In this document: positions 7,294-14,054 of the stretch, in pieces
How positions within the stretch are numbered: the stretch's first letter is position 1
How the letters are laid out: each line of letters starts with the position of its first letter
NCBI GenBank assembly: GCA_964601575.1
Contig: CAZROA010000028.1
Span: forward strand, 1-18,411
Direction: 5' to 3'
DNA length: 18,411 nucleotides
Source: CAZKEG01 sp964601575
GTDB lineage: Bacteria > Desulfobacterota > Thermodesulfobacteria > Thermodesulfobacteriales > Thermodesulfatatoraceae
Notes under the pieces: generated by a model
What the model was told of the DNA's origin: nothing
Seen by the model: the letters and a program-made list of their open reading frames with translations, nothing else
The model's database searches: none
Position numbers and translations under genes: made by a program

Positions 7294-8126
7294 GATTTAA
7301 GTTCGGATAAGACCTCGGGGGAGAGACGAAAGGAGTGCTCTTCCCCGGGGAACTTACCCTCTTTTACTTCGTTTACATAGGCCGTTAAGGCTTGACGGGT
7401 TTTCGTGGCAAGATGTGCATAGGCCTTGACAAACTTGGGACGAAAGCCCTCAAAAAGCCCCAATAGATCATGAAGGACCAAGATCTGGCCGTCAACCTCA
7501 GCCCCGGCCCCGATACCGATGGTCGGCACTGGGATGCGCTGGGTGATCAAGGCCGAAAGCTCCCGAGGGACACATTCTAGCACCAAGGCAAAGACCCCGG
7601 CCTCGACCAGGGCCTGAGCATCTTCGAGGAGTTTCTTGGCCGAGTCAAGATCGCGGCCTTGGACCTTAAACCCCCCGAGCATAGTCGCTGTCTGCGGGGT
7701 AAGACCAATATGACCAAGGACCGGGATACCGGCCTTGACCACGGCGGCCACGCGCTGGGCCATCTCTTGTCCGCCTTCGATTTTCACCGCCTGGGCCCCG
7801 CCTTCCTTAAGAAAACGCCCGGCATTCCTGATGGCCTCTTCATCACTTACTTGGTAAGAAAGAAAAGGCATGTCTCCGACCACCAAGGCGCGCTTAGTAC
7901 CCCGGGAGACACTCTTGGTAAAGACAAGCATTTCCTCCATGGTAATGGGCAGGGTGTCTTCATAGCCCATCATGATCATGGCTGCCGAATCTCCGACAAG
8001 GATGAGATCAATCCCAGCCTCATCCAGCAGCCGTGCAAATTGGACATCATAGGCGGTGAGGGCCACAATCTTTTCTTTGCCTTTTTTGGCCATGAGTTCT
8101 GGTATGGTGAGCCTAGAAGAGGGCAT
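7290..8126 (-). CDS. panB: 3-methyl-2-oxobutanoate hydroxymethyltransferase
   Basis: This 278-residue enzyme transfers a hydroxymethyl group from 5,10-methylene-tetrahydrofolate to 2-oxoisovalerate, the first committed step to pantothenate and coenzyme A. The TIM-barrel family motifs are intact: LTAYD (23-27), LVGDS with metal ligand Asp46, VVGDMPF with Asp85, VKIEGG with Lys115 and Glu117, GHIGLTPQ (138-145), and the catalytic Glu184 in LECVP. The ATG at 8126 is preferred over the longer open frame because GAGGAG lies about 8 bases upstream and family similarity begins just after it; the extra 45 codons would run deep into ruvB. The start lies within the last 14 bases of ruvB, so expression is probably coupled to it. 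panC and panD are not in the window. Confidence 0.96.
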   Translation of the reverse strand: MPSSRLTIPELMAKKGKEKIVALTAYDVQFARLLDEAGIDLILVGDSAAMIMMGYEDTLPITMEEMLVFTKSVSRGTKRALVVGDMPFLSYQVSDEEAIRNAGRFLKEGGAQAVKIEGGQEMAQRVAAVVKAGIPVLGHIGLTPQTATMLGGFKVQGRDLDSAKKLLEDAQALVEAGVFALVLECVPRELSALITQRIPVPTIGIGAGAEVDGQILVLHDLLGLFEGFRPKFVKAYAHLATKTRQALTAYVNEVKEGKFPGEEHSFRLSPEVLSELKS

Positions 8127-9084
8127 GGATTTCTCTCCTCCCAAAACCAAAATATTCGTAGGCACGTTTGGTGAGTACGCGACCCCGACGGGTACGACGC
8201 AAGAGTCCGCAGCGGATGAGATAGGGTTCATAGACGTCTTCAAGGGTCCGCGGGTCCTCACAAAGGGCTGTGGCCAAGGTCTCTATCCCTACCGGGCCGC
8301 CGTCAAATTTTTCCATAATGGTCCGAATCAGGGCCCGATCAAGGGGTCCAAGCCCAAGGTCGTCCAGTTCCATGAGCCGAAGGGCCTCACGCGCTGCCTT
8401 GGTGTCTATCTCTTGGTAGCCGTGGACTTCGGCAAAATCACGCACCCGCTTGAGCAAACGGTTGGCGATGCGCGGTGTCCCTCGAGAACGACGGGCAATC
8501 TCTAGGGCCCCGTCATTGGTTATGGTCACTCCTAACACCTTGGCGGTGCGCTTAATGATAAGGGCCAGGTCTTCATGGCTATAAAAATCCAGTTTAAAAG
8601 AGATTCCGAAGCGATCCCGAAGCGGGGCAGAAAGGAGTCCAGAACGCGTAGTAGCCCCTACCAAGGTAAAACGCGGAAGTTTTAGACGCAGGAGCCTGGC
8701 CCCGGGGCCTTTGCCCACCACTAGATCTAGCTGGAAGTCTTCCATGGCCGGATAGAGGATCTCCTCCACCGCCGAAGGTAGGCGGTGAATCTCATCGATA
8801 AAAAGGATATCTTTCTCCTCAAGATTAGTGAGGATGGCCGCCAGGTCTCCTGGGCGTTCAAGCACCGCCCCAGAGGTGACGTGAATTTTGACCCCAAGCT
8901 CTTGGGCAATAATATGGGCCAAAGTGGTCTTACCCAAGCCGGGATATCCGGTGAGGAGGACATGGTCTAAGGCCTCGCCTCTGGTCATGGCCGCAGAGAG
9001 ATAGACCGCCAGGACACGTTTTACCTCTTCTTGGCCTACGTAGTCGGCCAGTCTCAACGGGCGTAATTCCTGTTCAACCCCCAT
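8113..9084 (-). CDS. ruvB: Holliday junction branch migration ATPase RuvB
   Basis: This 323-residue AAA+ motor of the RuvAB complex is slightly short, lacking the N-terminal extension many orthologues carry before LRPxxLxDYVGQ. Walker A is GYPGLGKT at 46-53 (the family normally has Pro where Tyr47 stands). Walker B is ILFIDE at 93-98, sensor 1 is GATTR at 143-147, and the arginine-finger segment is PLRDRFG at 154-160. The C-terminal winged helix contains GGPVGIETLATAL and YEPYLIRCGLL, and the gene ends in YEYFG..HALF. An in-frame TAA 6 bases upstream excludes any earlier start. TAAGGAGG ends only one base before the ATG, an unusually short Shine-Dalgarno spacing. It lies between ruvA and panB in the yebC-ruvCAB-panB operon. 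Confidence 0.97.
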   Translation of the reverse strand: MGVEQELRPLRLADYVGQEEVKRVLAVYLSAAMTRGEALDHVLLTGYPGLGKTTLAHIIAQELGVKIHVTSGAVLERPGDLAAILTNLEEKDILFIDEIHRLPSAVEEILYPAMEDFQLDLVVGKGPGARLLRLKLPRFTLVGATTRSGLLSAPLRDRFGISFKLDFYSHEDLALIIKRTAKVLGVTITNDGALEIARRSRGTPRIANRLLKRVRDFAEVHGYQEIDTKAAREALRLMELDDLGLGPLDRALIRTIMEKFDGGPVGIETLATALCEDPRTLEDVYEPYLIRCGLLRRTRRGRVLTKRAYEYFGFGRREIHALF

Positions 9085-9093
9085 GCCTCCTTA
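9085..9093 (-). promoter_or_regulatory. ruvA stop / ruvB Shine-Dalgarno junction
   Basis: On the reverse strand the junction reads TAA GGA GGC ATG: the ruvA stop codon is part of the ruvB Shine-Dalgarno AAGGAGG, which ends one base before the ruvB ATG. ruvA and ruvB are in the same reading frame, separated by one stop and two sense codons. Coupling by reinitiation is likely. Confidence 0.7.
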
Positions 9094-9678
9094 ACCCCCT
9101 TGAAGATGGCCAGAAAGTCTCTTTAAGGCCTTACGAATGAGAAGGGCTAGGTCATCGTCTTCTTGGTAGACCGCCTCTAAGGCGTTTGAGGCCTCTCCAG
9201 CAGAAAAACCAAGGTTTAAAAGGGCAGAGAGGGCCTCTTCAAAGGATTTTTCTCGACGGGTCGGAGTCTTTTTGACCAGGCCCAAACGGGCCCGTAGTTC
9301 AACACAGAGCCTTTCTGCCCGTTTGGGACCGATACCCGGGACGCGAGAAAGGCGTTCTATATCGGTCTCTTCGATTATTTGGCGAAATTCATGGGGAGTA
9401 AAGACCGAAAGGATGTTGAGCGCTAGGCGCGGCCCTACCCTTGGGATACTTTGCAGGCGTTGAAAGACTTCCCGGGTCTCCCAGTCCTCAAATCCATAGA
9501 GCTCAAAGACCTCTCCCCGAAGGCGCAAAACCACATAAAAAGAAAACGGTCTTCCCTCTTCGGGTAGGCGCTCAAAAAGGGAAAAGGGAATCAAGATTTC
9601 CAGGGTGATCGGTCCGACCCCAAGGAGTACTTTGCCAGGGAGTTTTTTGAGGATTGTGCCCCTTATTTGGGCGAGCAC
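9091..9678 (-). CDS. ruvA: Holliday junction-binding protein RuvA
   Basis: This is a 195-residue subunit that binds four-way junctions as a tetramer and loads RuvB. The N-terminal OB-fold begins MLAQIRGTI and includes GEVFELYGFED at about 55-65. Helix-hairpin-helix motifs follow: IPRVGPRLALNIL at about 78-90 and VPGIGPKRAERL at about 113-124. The C-terminal domain III (about 145-195: SALLNLGFSAGEASNAL) is the RuvB-contacting region. The start is a GTG at 9678 with AGGAGG about 4 bases upstream, overlapping the ruvC end by 16 bases; homology supports this start. The gene is read directly after ruvC and shares its stop with the ruvB ribosome-binding site. Confidence 0.95.
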   Translation of the reverse strand: MLAQIRGTILKKLPGKVLLGVGPITLEILIPFSLFERLPEEGRPFSFYVVLRLRGEVFELYGFEDWETREVFQRLQSIPRVGPRLALNILSVFTPHEFRQIIEETDIERLSRVPGIGPKRAERLCVELRARLGLVKKTPTRREKSFEEALSALLNLGFSAGEASNALEAVYQEDDDLALLIRKALKRLSGHLQGG

Positions 9679-10151
9679 CAGGCCTCCTCTCGCTTGATAT
9701 TCTGCAGGTGATAAATGGCTACAGAAAGGGCATCCGAGGCATCTAAGGGAAGCCTTTCCTTAATCCCTAGAAGGTATTTTACCATATAGGCCGTCTGCTC
9801 CTTAGAGGCGTTGCCGTAACCGGTAAGGGCCTGTTTTACCTCCAAAGGGTGATATAAATAAACCGGCAATCCATTTTGAGCCGCGGCGAGAATGGCCGCT
9901 CCTTGCGCTTGGCCGAGTCTTAAGGCCGCCCGGGGAAAGGTCTCAGGAATTACTTCTTCTAAGACTACGGCTTGGGGACGAAATTCCATTAATAGGTCCG
10001 TCACACGAGAGAAGATTTTCCAAAGGCGCTCTGGCAAGGGACCACCACCAAGCCGGATAACTCCCCAAGAAATAACCTCAAGCCCCGGCCCCCCTTCGAT
10101 TACTCCAAAGCCAGTCACCCGAGAGCCGGGATCAATCCCTAAGACACGCAT
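9663..10151 (-). CDS. ruvC: crossover junction endodeoxyribonuclease RuvC
   Basis: This 162-residue Holliday junction resolvase cuts symmetric strands in concert with RuvAB. The RNase H-like fold and all four expected acidic residues are present: Asp7 in GIDPGS, Glu65/66 in VVLEEV, and Asp137 and Asp140 in LDASDALSVAIYH. TGYGNASKEQ at about 110-119 is the conserved DNA-contact helix. The length is normal. The ATG at 10151 overlaps the last base of the yebC stop (TAATG), and I see no good Shine-Dalgarno of its own, so translation probably depends on termination of yebC. The gene order yebC-ruvC-ruvA-ruvB is the classic bacterial arrangement. Confidence 0.97.
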   Translation of the reverse strand: MRVLGIDPGSRVTGFGVIEGGPGLEVISWGVIRLGGGPLPERLWKIFSRVTDLLMEFRPQAVVLEEVIPETFPRAALRLGQAQGAAILAAAQNGLPVYLYHPLEVKQALTGYGNASKEQTAYMVKYLLGIKERLPLDASDALSVAIYHLQNIKREEAWCSPK

Positions 10152-10909
10152 TACATCTTGGCACTTACGCGCTCCATCAATTCGTCTGGGATATCAAAGT
10201 TGGCGTAAACCCTTTGAACATCATCGTGATCTTCCAAGGTTTCCATGAGGCGGAGCATCTGCTGGACGGCCTTTTCCTCCTCAAGCTTGACCGTCGTTTT
10301 GGGCACCATGGTCACCTTGGCTGAGTCGATCTTTATCTTGGCCTCCTCTAAGGCCCCTTTCACCGTCTCAAAGTCCTGGGGAGCGGTGATGATCTCAAAC
10401 TCCTTTTCATATTCCCTTACGTCTTCGGCCCCGGCCTCAAGAGCCACGGTCAGGAGTTCGTCTTCGTCTATCCCGTCCTTAGGTACGACGATGAGACCCT
10501 TTTGTTCAAAGATCCAAGACACCGCCCCGGGTTCAGCCAGATTACCTCCGCACTTACTAAAAATATGCCGGAGCTCTCCCACGGTACGACGTTTGTTATC
10601 GGTGACGCTCTCGATAAGCACCGCCACCCCTCCGGGACCGTATCCTTCGTAGATAGCCTCTTCCCAACGGGTGCCCTCTTCTTGGCCGGTGCCCTTGCGG
10701 ATGGCCCGTTCTATATTTTCCTTGGGCATGTTGGCGGCCCTGGCGGCCTGGATAGCGGCTCGAAGCCGCGGATTGGCACTTGGATCACCCCCGCCAAGAC
10801 GGGCGGCCACCATGATTTCCCGAATAAGCTTGGTAAAGAGTTTTCCCCTTTTGGCGTCTTGTGCCGCCTTTTTCCGTTTGATCTGAGCCCAGTGAGAATG
10901 TCCGGCCAT
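10151..10909 (-). CDS. yebC: YebC/PmpR (TACO1) family protein
   Basis: This is a 252-residue member of the YebC/TACO1 family. The N-terminus MAGHSHWAQIKRKKAAQDAKRG matches the family signature closely, apart from His where Lys is usual after SH and Gln for Asn. The middle carries ANMPKENIERAIRKGTG (59-75) and YEGYGPGGVAVLIESVTDNKRRT, both strongly conserved. Family members have been described as DNA-binding transcription regulators (PmpR in Pseudomonas) and, more recently, as factors helping ribosomes through difficult proline stretches; the sequence alone cannot say which applies. AGGAGG lies 2 bases before the ATG, a short spacing like that at ruvB. It heads the operon, with a 118-base gap to thpR upstream. 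Confidence 0.96.
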   Translation of the reverse strand: MAGHSHWAQIKRKKAAQDAKRGKLFTKLIREIMVAARLGGGDPSANPRLRAAIQAARAANMPKENIERAIRKGTGQEEGTRWEEAIYEGYGPGGVAVLIESVTDNKRRTVGELRHIFSKCGGNLAEPGAVSWIFEQKGLIVVPKDGIDEDELLTVALEAGAEDVREYEKEFEIITAPQDFETVKGALEEAKIKIDSAKVTMVPKTTVKLEEEKAVQQMLRLMETLEDHDDVQRVYANFDIPDELMERVSAKM

Positions 10910-10928
10910 AGCCTCCTTACTCCTTGAC

Positions 10929-10952
10929 GGTTGGGTTTTTCTGCCCCCAACC
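10929..10952 (-). other. stem-loop in the yebC leader
   Basis: On the yebC strand GGTTGGG and CCCAACC form a perfect 7-bp stem with a 10-base loop (GGCAGAAAAA), about 20 bases before the yebC ATG. Just upstream (about 10956-10971) is an imperfect palindrome GGC-A-GTT..AAC-C-GCC. The 118-base spacer 10910-11027 holds no gene. No clear promoter hexamers or T-tract terminator for thpR were found in it. Confidence 0.4.
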
Positions 10953-11027
10953 AGGGCGGTTTTAACTGCCGAAAAGATCTTAACTTTTTTTGCCCAAGGT
11001 GACTAGCCCTTTAAAATTTCAAAAACG

Positions 11028-11612
11028 TCATTTATGGCTGGGCCTGCCAAAGGGGATGATTTTAAGCGGAGTATACACCGCCCCAGAGGGTTTAAGGGTG
11101 CTTTTGTAAAGGATCAGGGTTTCCACTCGGATCTCTTCCCATCCTTCACCGACCCGGTTGTTTTGTTCAGCAAGGAGTTGGCGAAGCTTTTCCACTCTTC
11201 GGTTAGACTTTACCCGCCCCAGAGTCAAATGCGGAACAAAAGAGCGAGATTCGGGCTCAAAGCCGAGTTTGGTCAAACTATCTTCTAACTCTTTTTGAAG
11301 TTGAAGAAGGGGCTTAAGATCGCCCTCAAGCCCGGCCCAGATCACTCGTGGTTTGCGTCCAGAGGGAAAGGTCCCCAAGCCCTTCACCCGCAAGCAAAAA
11401 GGCCTGAATTTGGCAACCACCTCTTGGGCAGCCTTGGCGATGGGTTCGATCTTCTCTTCAGGAATGTTTCCCAGAAATTTAAGGGTGAGATGGATACCCT
11501 CTGGCCTTACCCACCGGACGTCTGCTCCGGCCTTGGCCAATTCTTGTTGGAGGGCCTGAAGCCGCTTCTTAACACTCTCTGATAAATTGATAGCGAGGAA
11601 GCAACGTACCAT
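11028..11612 (-). CDS. thpR: RNA 2',3'-cyclic phosphodiesterase (2H family)
   Basis: This is a 194-residue 2H phosphoesterase, formerly annotated 2'-5' RNA ligase. Both catalytic HxTx motifs are present: HLTL at 41-44 after RWVRPEGI, and HLTL at 128-131 followed by GR. The N-terminus MVRCFLAINL and the core FPSGRKPRVIWAGLEG are typical. The family opens 2',3'-cyclic phosphates to 2'-phosphates and can ligate 2'-5' in reverse; the physiological substrate is usually unknown. The start at 11612 lies 44 bases inside the cinA end, an unusually long overlap but supported by family similarity at the first residues. There is no strong Shine-Dalgarno, only AAGG about 13 bases upstream. Linkage to cinA is common in bacteria. 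Confidence 0.94.
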   Translation of the reverse strand: MVRCFLAINLSESVKKRLQALQQELAKAGADVRWVRPEGIHLTLKFLGNIPEEKIEPIAKAAQEVVAKFRPFCLRVKGLGTFPSGRKPRVIWAGLEGDLKPLLQLQKELEDSLTKLGFEPESRSFVPHLTLGRVKSNRRVEKLRQLLAEQNNRVGEGWEEIRVETLILYKSTLKPSGAVYTPLKIIPFGRPSHK

Positions 11613-12840
11613 AACGGAGATATCGCCTTAGCCAATCCAGAGCCGTGCTAGCAGCAAAATTTTGAATCAGGTGTCTGTCTCCGGGGAAGAGGAAACACTG
11701 GGCATAAGTGCCCTGAGAGCAGGAAAAACCGATCCACACCGTGCCGACTGGTTTTTCTGGACTACCTCCGGTGGGCCCGGCAATCCCGGTGACCGAAAGG
11801 CCGTAATCGGTCTTGGCTAGACGGCGCACCCCTTCGGCCATGGCCAAGGCGGTGGGCTGGCTGACTGCCCCGTATTTTTCAAGGTATTCCCGGGGCACAC
11901 CCAACAAATCCATCTTGGCTTGGTTACTATAGGTGACCACTCCTCGTTCAAAATAAGCCGAACTGCCAGGGACCCGGGTCAGACGAGAGGCAATCAAACC
12001 ACCGGTACAAGACTCGGCTACGGCTAGAGTTTCCCCCCGTTCATCCAGGAGATGCCCCACCACGGCCTCAAGGGTCTCTTCGTTACGCCCAAAAATATAC
12101 TCCCCAAAGGATTCTTCTATCTTGGTCAGGGCCTTTTGGTATCTCTCTTCTGCTTCTCTAGAGTTTGACCCTCGGGCAGAGATGGCTAAATGGATCTCCG
12201 GGAGCACGGGATAATAGCCAATATTAAGACCAGGCTCTTTTTCTAACTCCCGGAGACGGAGATTGACGTCTGCCTCCCGAATTCCAAAGAGTTTTAGGAC
12301 CGTGTAGCGAATGACATATTCACAGGGCAAATATCTTTGTAAAAGGGGAATAACCCTATTCTTCAAGAGATATTCGAATTCTTTGGGCACCCCGGGGAGG
12401 CAAAAAATGATCTTTTCTCCTCTCAATAGGTAGTAGCCGGCCATGGCCTTTTCATTGGTCAAGAGTCTGGCCCCCTCGGGTAATTGGGCCATTTTTTCCC
12501 GTAGGGGATTTGGTTTTAGACCCAGTTCCTTTTCCCTCTTTCTGATGCGTTGGAGTAACTGTTCATCGGTGCTCAAGGGAACACCTAAGGTCTCGGCCAC
12601 CGCTTCGTTGGTTAAATCGTCGGTAGTGGGGCCAAGGCCACCGCTTAAAAGGACAAAGGAATATCTTTCTAGGAAACGCGAGAGATAGGCCTTGATCAGG
12701 GAAAGCTGATCAGGCACAGTGGCCATTTCACAAATTTCGTAACCAAGAGCAAACAATTCCCGGGCCGCCCAAAAACTAGTGGTATTCAAGACTCGACCTT
12801 GGACTAGTTCATCACCTACGGCAAGGATGGCACCGTACAT
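11569..12840 (-). CDS. cinA: CinA family protein (MoaB-like domain plus NMN amidohydrolase domain)
   Basis: This 423-residue two-domain protein is full length. The N-terminal molybdopterin-binding-like (COG1058) domain at about 1-170 has GDELVQG (9-15) and SGGLGPTTDD (66-75), the region linked to ADP-ribose pyrophosphatase activity in characterised CinA. The linker at about 175-255 is followed by a C-terminal PncC domain at about 262-415, with AESCTGG (275-281; Ser277 is the expected catalytic Ser) and TGIAGPTGG (351-359). PncC converts nicotinamide mononucleotide to nicotinate mononucleotide, recycling pyridine nucleotide. NadD, which uses nicotinate mononucleotide, is encoded on the same window at 17125. 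The ATG at 12840 has AAGG about 5 bases upstream. It may be co-transcribed with lpxC across a 152-base spacer or have its own promoter. Confidence 0.95.
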   Translation of the reverse strand: MYGAILAVGDELVQGRVLNTTSFWAARELFALGYEICEMATVPDQLSLIKAYLSRFLERYSFVLLSGGLGPTTDDLTNEAVAETLGVPLSTDEQLLQRIRKREKELGLKPNPLREKMAQLPEGARLLTNEKAMAGYYLLRGEKIIFCLPGVPKEFEYLLKNRVIPLLQRYLPCEYVIRYTVLKLFGIREADVNLRLRELEKEPGLNIGYYPVLPEIHLAISARGSNSREAEERYQKALTKIEESFGEYIFGRNEETLEAVVGHLLDERGETLAVAESCTGGLIASRLTRVPGSSAYFERGVVTYSNQAKMDLLGVPREYLEKYGAVSQPTALAMAEGVRRLAKTDYGLSVTGIAGPTGGSPEKPVGTVWIGFSCSQGTYAQCFLFPGDRHLIQNFAASTALDWLRRYLRYGTLLPRYQFIREC

Positions 12841-12861
12841 AGCACCTTTTTATCACAAATC

Positions 12862-12887
12862 GGACTTATTCCAAATAGCGAAAGTCC
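12862..12887 (-). other. possible stem-loop in the lpxC-cinA spacer
   Basis: GGACTT and AAGTCC form a perfect 6-bp inverted repeat with a 14-base loop, ending about 22 bases before the cinA ATG. The rest of the spacer 12841-12992 shows no gene, clear terminator or convincing promoter; a small GCCT/AGGC repeat lies near 12915-12930. This is weak evidence and could be chance. Confidence 0.25.
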
Positions 12888-12992
12888 CTCCTTCTGGTGA
12901 AAATAGTAACTTGCCTTCAAATAGGCTTCCTGGCGACCGAAAGTTAGCCCCTTTGGAGAGATAACGTTGATCTTTATGAAGAGAGGATAGGG

Positions 12993-13904
12993 TTAGGCCA
13001 CAATAAAGTTTAGGTCTGGTTCAACAGGCCTTACCGGGACCCTCACCGGCCCGGGGAACCAAGCCCAACAGTCTTCCTTTTGAAGCAAGGCCTTAAGGGC
13101 CTTAAGGTGAAGCCTATGGGAAGAGCGACTAGCCGAGATCTCTCCTAAGATAGGGGCCCCAAGGAGGTAAAGATCTCCCACCAGGTCCAAGGCCTTGTGA
13201 CGAACAAACTCATCCGGGCGGCGTAGACCATCGGGATTTAAGACCCGTTCTTGGTCGAGGATGATGGCGTTTTCCAGCGAACCGCCTTTGAATATCCCCT
13301 TCTTTTTCTTTTCTATGATATCACTTAAAAACCCAAAGGTTCGGGCGTAGGAGAGTTCGGAAATATAGGTCTCTTGTGTTACGGAAAGAGAAGTCTCCTG
13401 ATGCCCGATGACCGGATGGGGAAAATCTATCTCACAATGGATTTTAAGTTCTGAGGCCGGACGAAAGGCCACTCGACCGACTCCGTTTTTGACCTCAAAT
13501 TCCCCCAAGATGCGTAAATACCGCCTTAAAGACCACTGAGGCTTGCGGCCCACTTTGAGAATGGCCTCTACATAAGGCCTGGCAGAGCCATCAAGCAAGG
13601 GGATCTCCGGGCCATTGACCCGGATAATGACGTTGTCTATGGCGAGCCCGTTTAAGGCCGAAAGGAGGTGTTCGATATAAATAATTTGCCCCTCGCCCTG
13701 TCGGATCAAGGTCGCCCCTTCCATGGCAAACACGGTTTCCGGGGAGACACGCATCAACACCGGTGGATCAAGATCTACTCTCTCAAAAATAATGCCCTGA
13801 TTAGGGGGCGAAGGGATTAATTCCACGGTAATCTGCTTGCCCGAAATGACTCCCTCTCCCTCAAAGACCACCGTATCAGCTAAAGTGTGCTGAAAGAGTT
13901 CCAT
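12993..13904 (-). CDS. lpxC: UDP-3-O-acyl-N-acetylglucosamine deacetylase
   Basis: This 303-residue zinc enzyme carries out the committed step of lipid A synthesis. The chosen start, ATG at 13904, begins MELFQHTLAD, aligning with the family N-terminus; the longer open frame adds 25 residues encoded in the AT-rich promoter region. Catalytic and zinc residues are in place: Glu78 and His79 in IEHLLSALNGLAIDN, GPEIPLLDGSA at 98-108, FKGGSLENAI at 205-214, His236 and Asp240 in RHKALDLVGDLYLLG, and His263 in SSHRLH. The N-terminal GxGxHSG motif reads GEGVISG, so the usual conserved His (position 19 in E. coli) is Ile20. The gene shows that the organism makes LPS. An extended -10 promoter is visible about 30 bases upstream. 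Confidence 0.96.
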   Translation of the reverse strand: MELFQHTLADTVVFEGEGVISGKQITVELIPSPPNQGIIFERVDLDPPVLMRVSPETVFAMEGATLIRQGEGQIIYIEHLLSALNGLAIDNVIIRVNGPEIPLLDGSARPYVEAILKVGRKPQWSLRRYLRILGEFEVKNGVGRVAFRPASELKIHCEIDFPHPVIGHQETSLSVTQETYISELSYARTFGFLSDIIEKKKKGIFKGGSLENAIILDQERVLNPDGLRRPDEFVRHKALDLVGDLYLLGAPILGEISASRSSHRLHLKALKALLQKEDCWAWFPGPVRVPVRPVEPDLNFIVA

Positions 13905-13934
13905 CTTCCAATATCCTCGGCCATTTTTAGAGCT

Positions 13935-13943
13935 TTTATAGCA
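13935..13943 (-). promoter_or_regulatory. extended -10 promoter element for lpxC
   Basis: On the reverse strand TGC-TATAAA matches an extended -10 (TGnTATAAT, 5/6 in the hexamer) within very AT-rich DNA. The predicted start near 13928 leaves a leader of about 24 bases. The -35 region (around AAATTA, 17 bases upstream) is poor, as is common with extended -10 promoters. Confidence 0.5.
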
Positions 13944-14018
13944 AAAAAAATACCAATTAATTTTTGACGTTATAATCATTAGTTATTTTCAAGAAAACAG
14001 AATTGTGTCTTTTTCTTC

Positions 14019-14054
14019 GTGACTCAAAAGTCACAAATGTGACTTTTAAGTCAC
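14019..14054 (-). repeat. tandem palindromes forming a 16-bp hairpin over the era stop
   Basis: Two 16-base palindromes, GTGACTCAAAAGTCAC (14019-14034) and GTGACTTTTAAGTCAC (14039-14054), are separated by AAAT, a 20-base period. Each can fold alone. On the era strand the two copies pair with each other over 16 bases (15 Watson-Crick plus one U:G) with a 4-base ATTT loop. The era TAA (14046-14048) is inside. No T-tract follows on either strand, so it is not a standard intrinsic terminator. It lies about 90-125 bases upstream of the presumed lpxC start and could be a double operator, an RNA processing site, or both. Confidence 0.75.

Noticed and set aside
7659..8174. Long open frame on the plus strand across panB
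   Set aside because: Antisense to a clearly conserved enzyme; it reads as the complement of panB codons with no family resemblance or ribosome-binding site.
8127..8261. 45-codon N-terminal extension of panB
   Set aside because: It lies inside ruvB, encodes no PanB-like sequence, and a good Shine-Dalgarno precedes the internal ATG at 8126.
10680..10700. Sigma-54-like TGGC..TTGC sequence in yebC
   Set aside because: The GG-GC spacing is off by one, and it lies inside a conserved coding sequence.
13905..13979. 25-codon N-terminal extension of lpxC
   Set aside because: AT-rich promoter sequence; the family N-terminus begins at the ATG at 13904.
14019..14054. CRP/FNR-type operators
   Set aside because: Half-sites resemble TGTGA/TCACA, but the spacing is 8 rather than 6 bases for CRP, and the FNR half-site TTGAT is absent.
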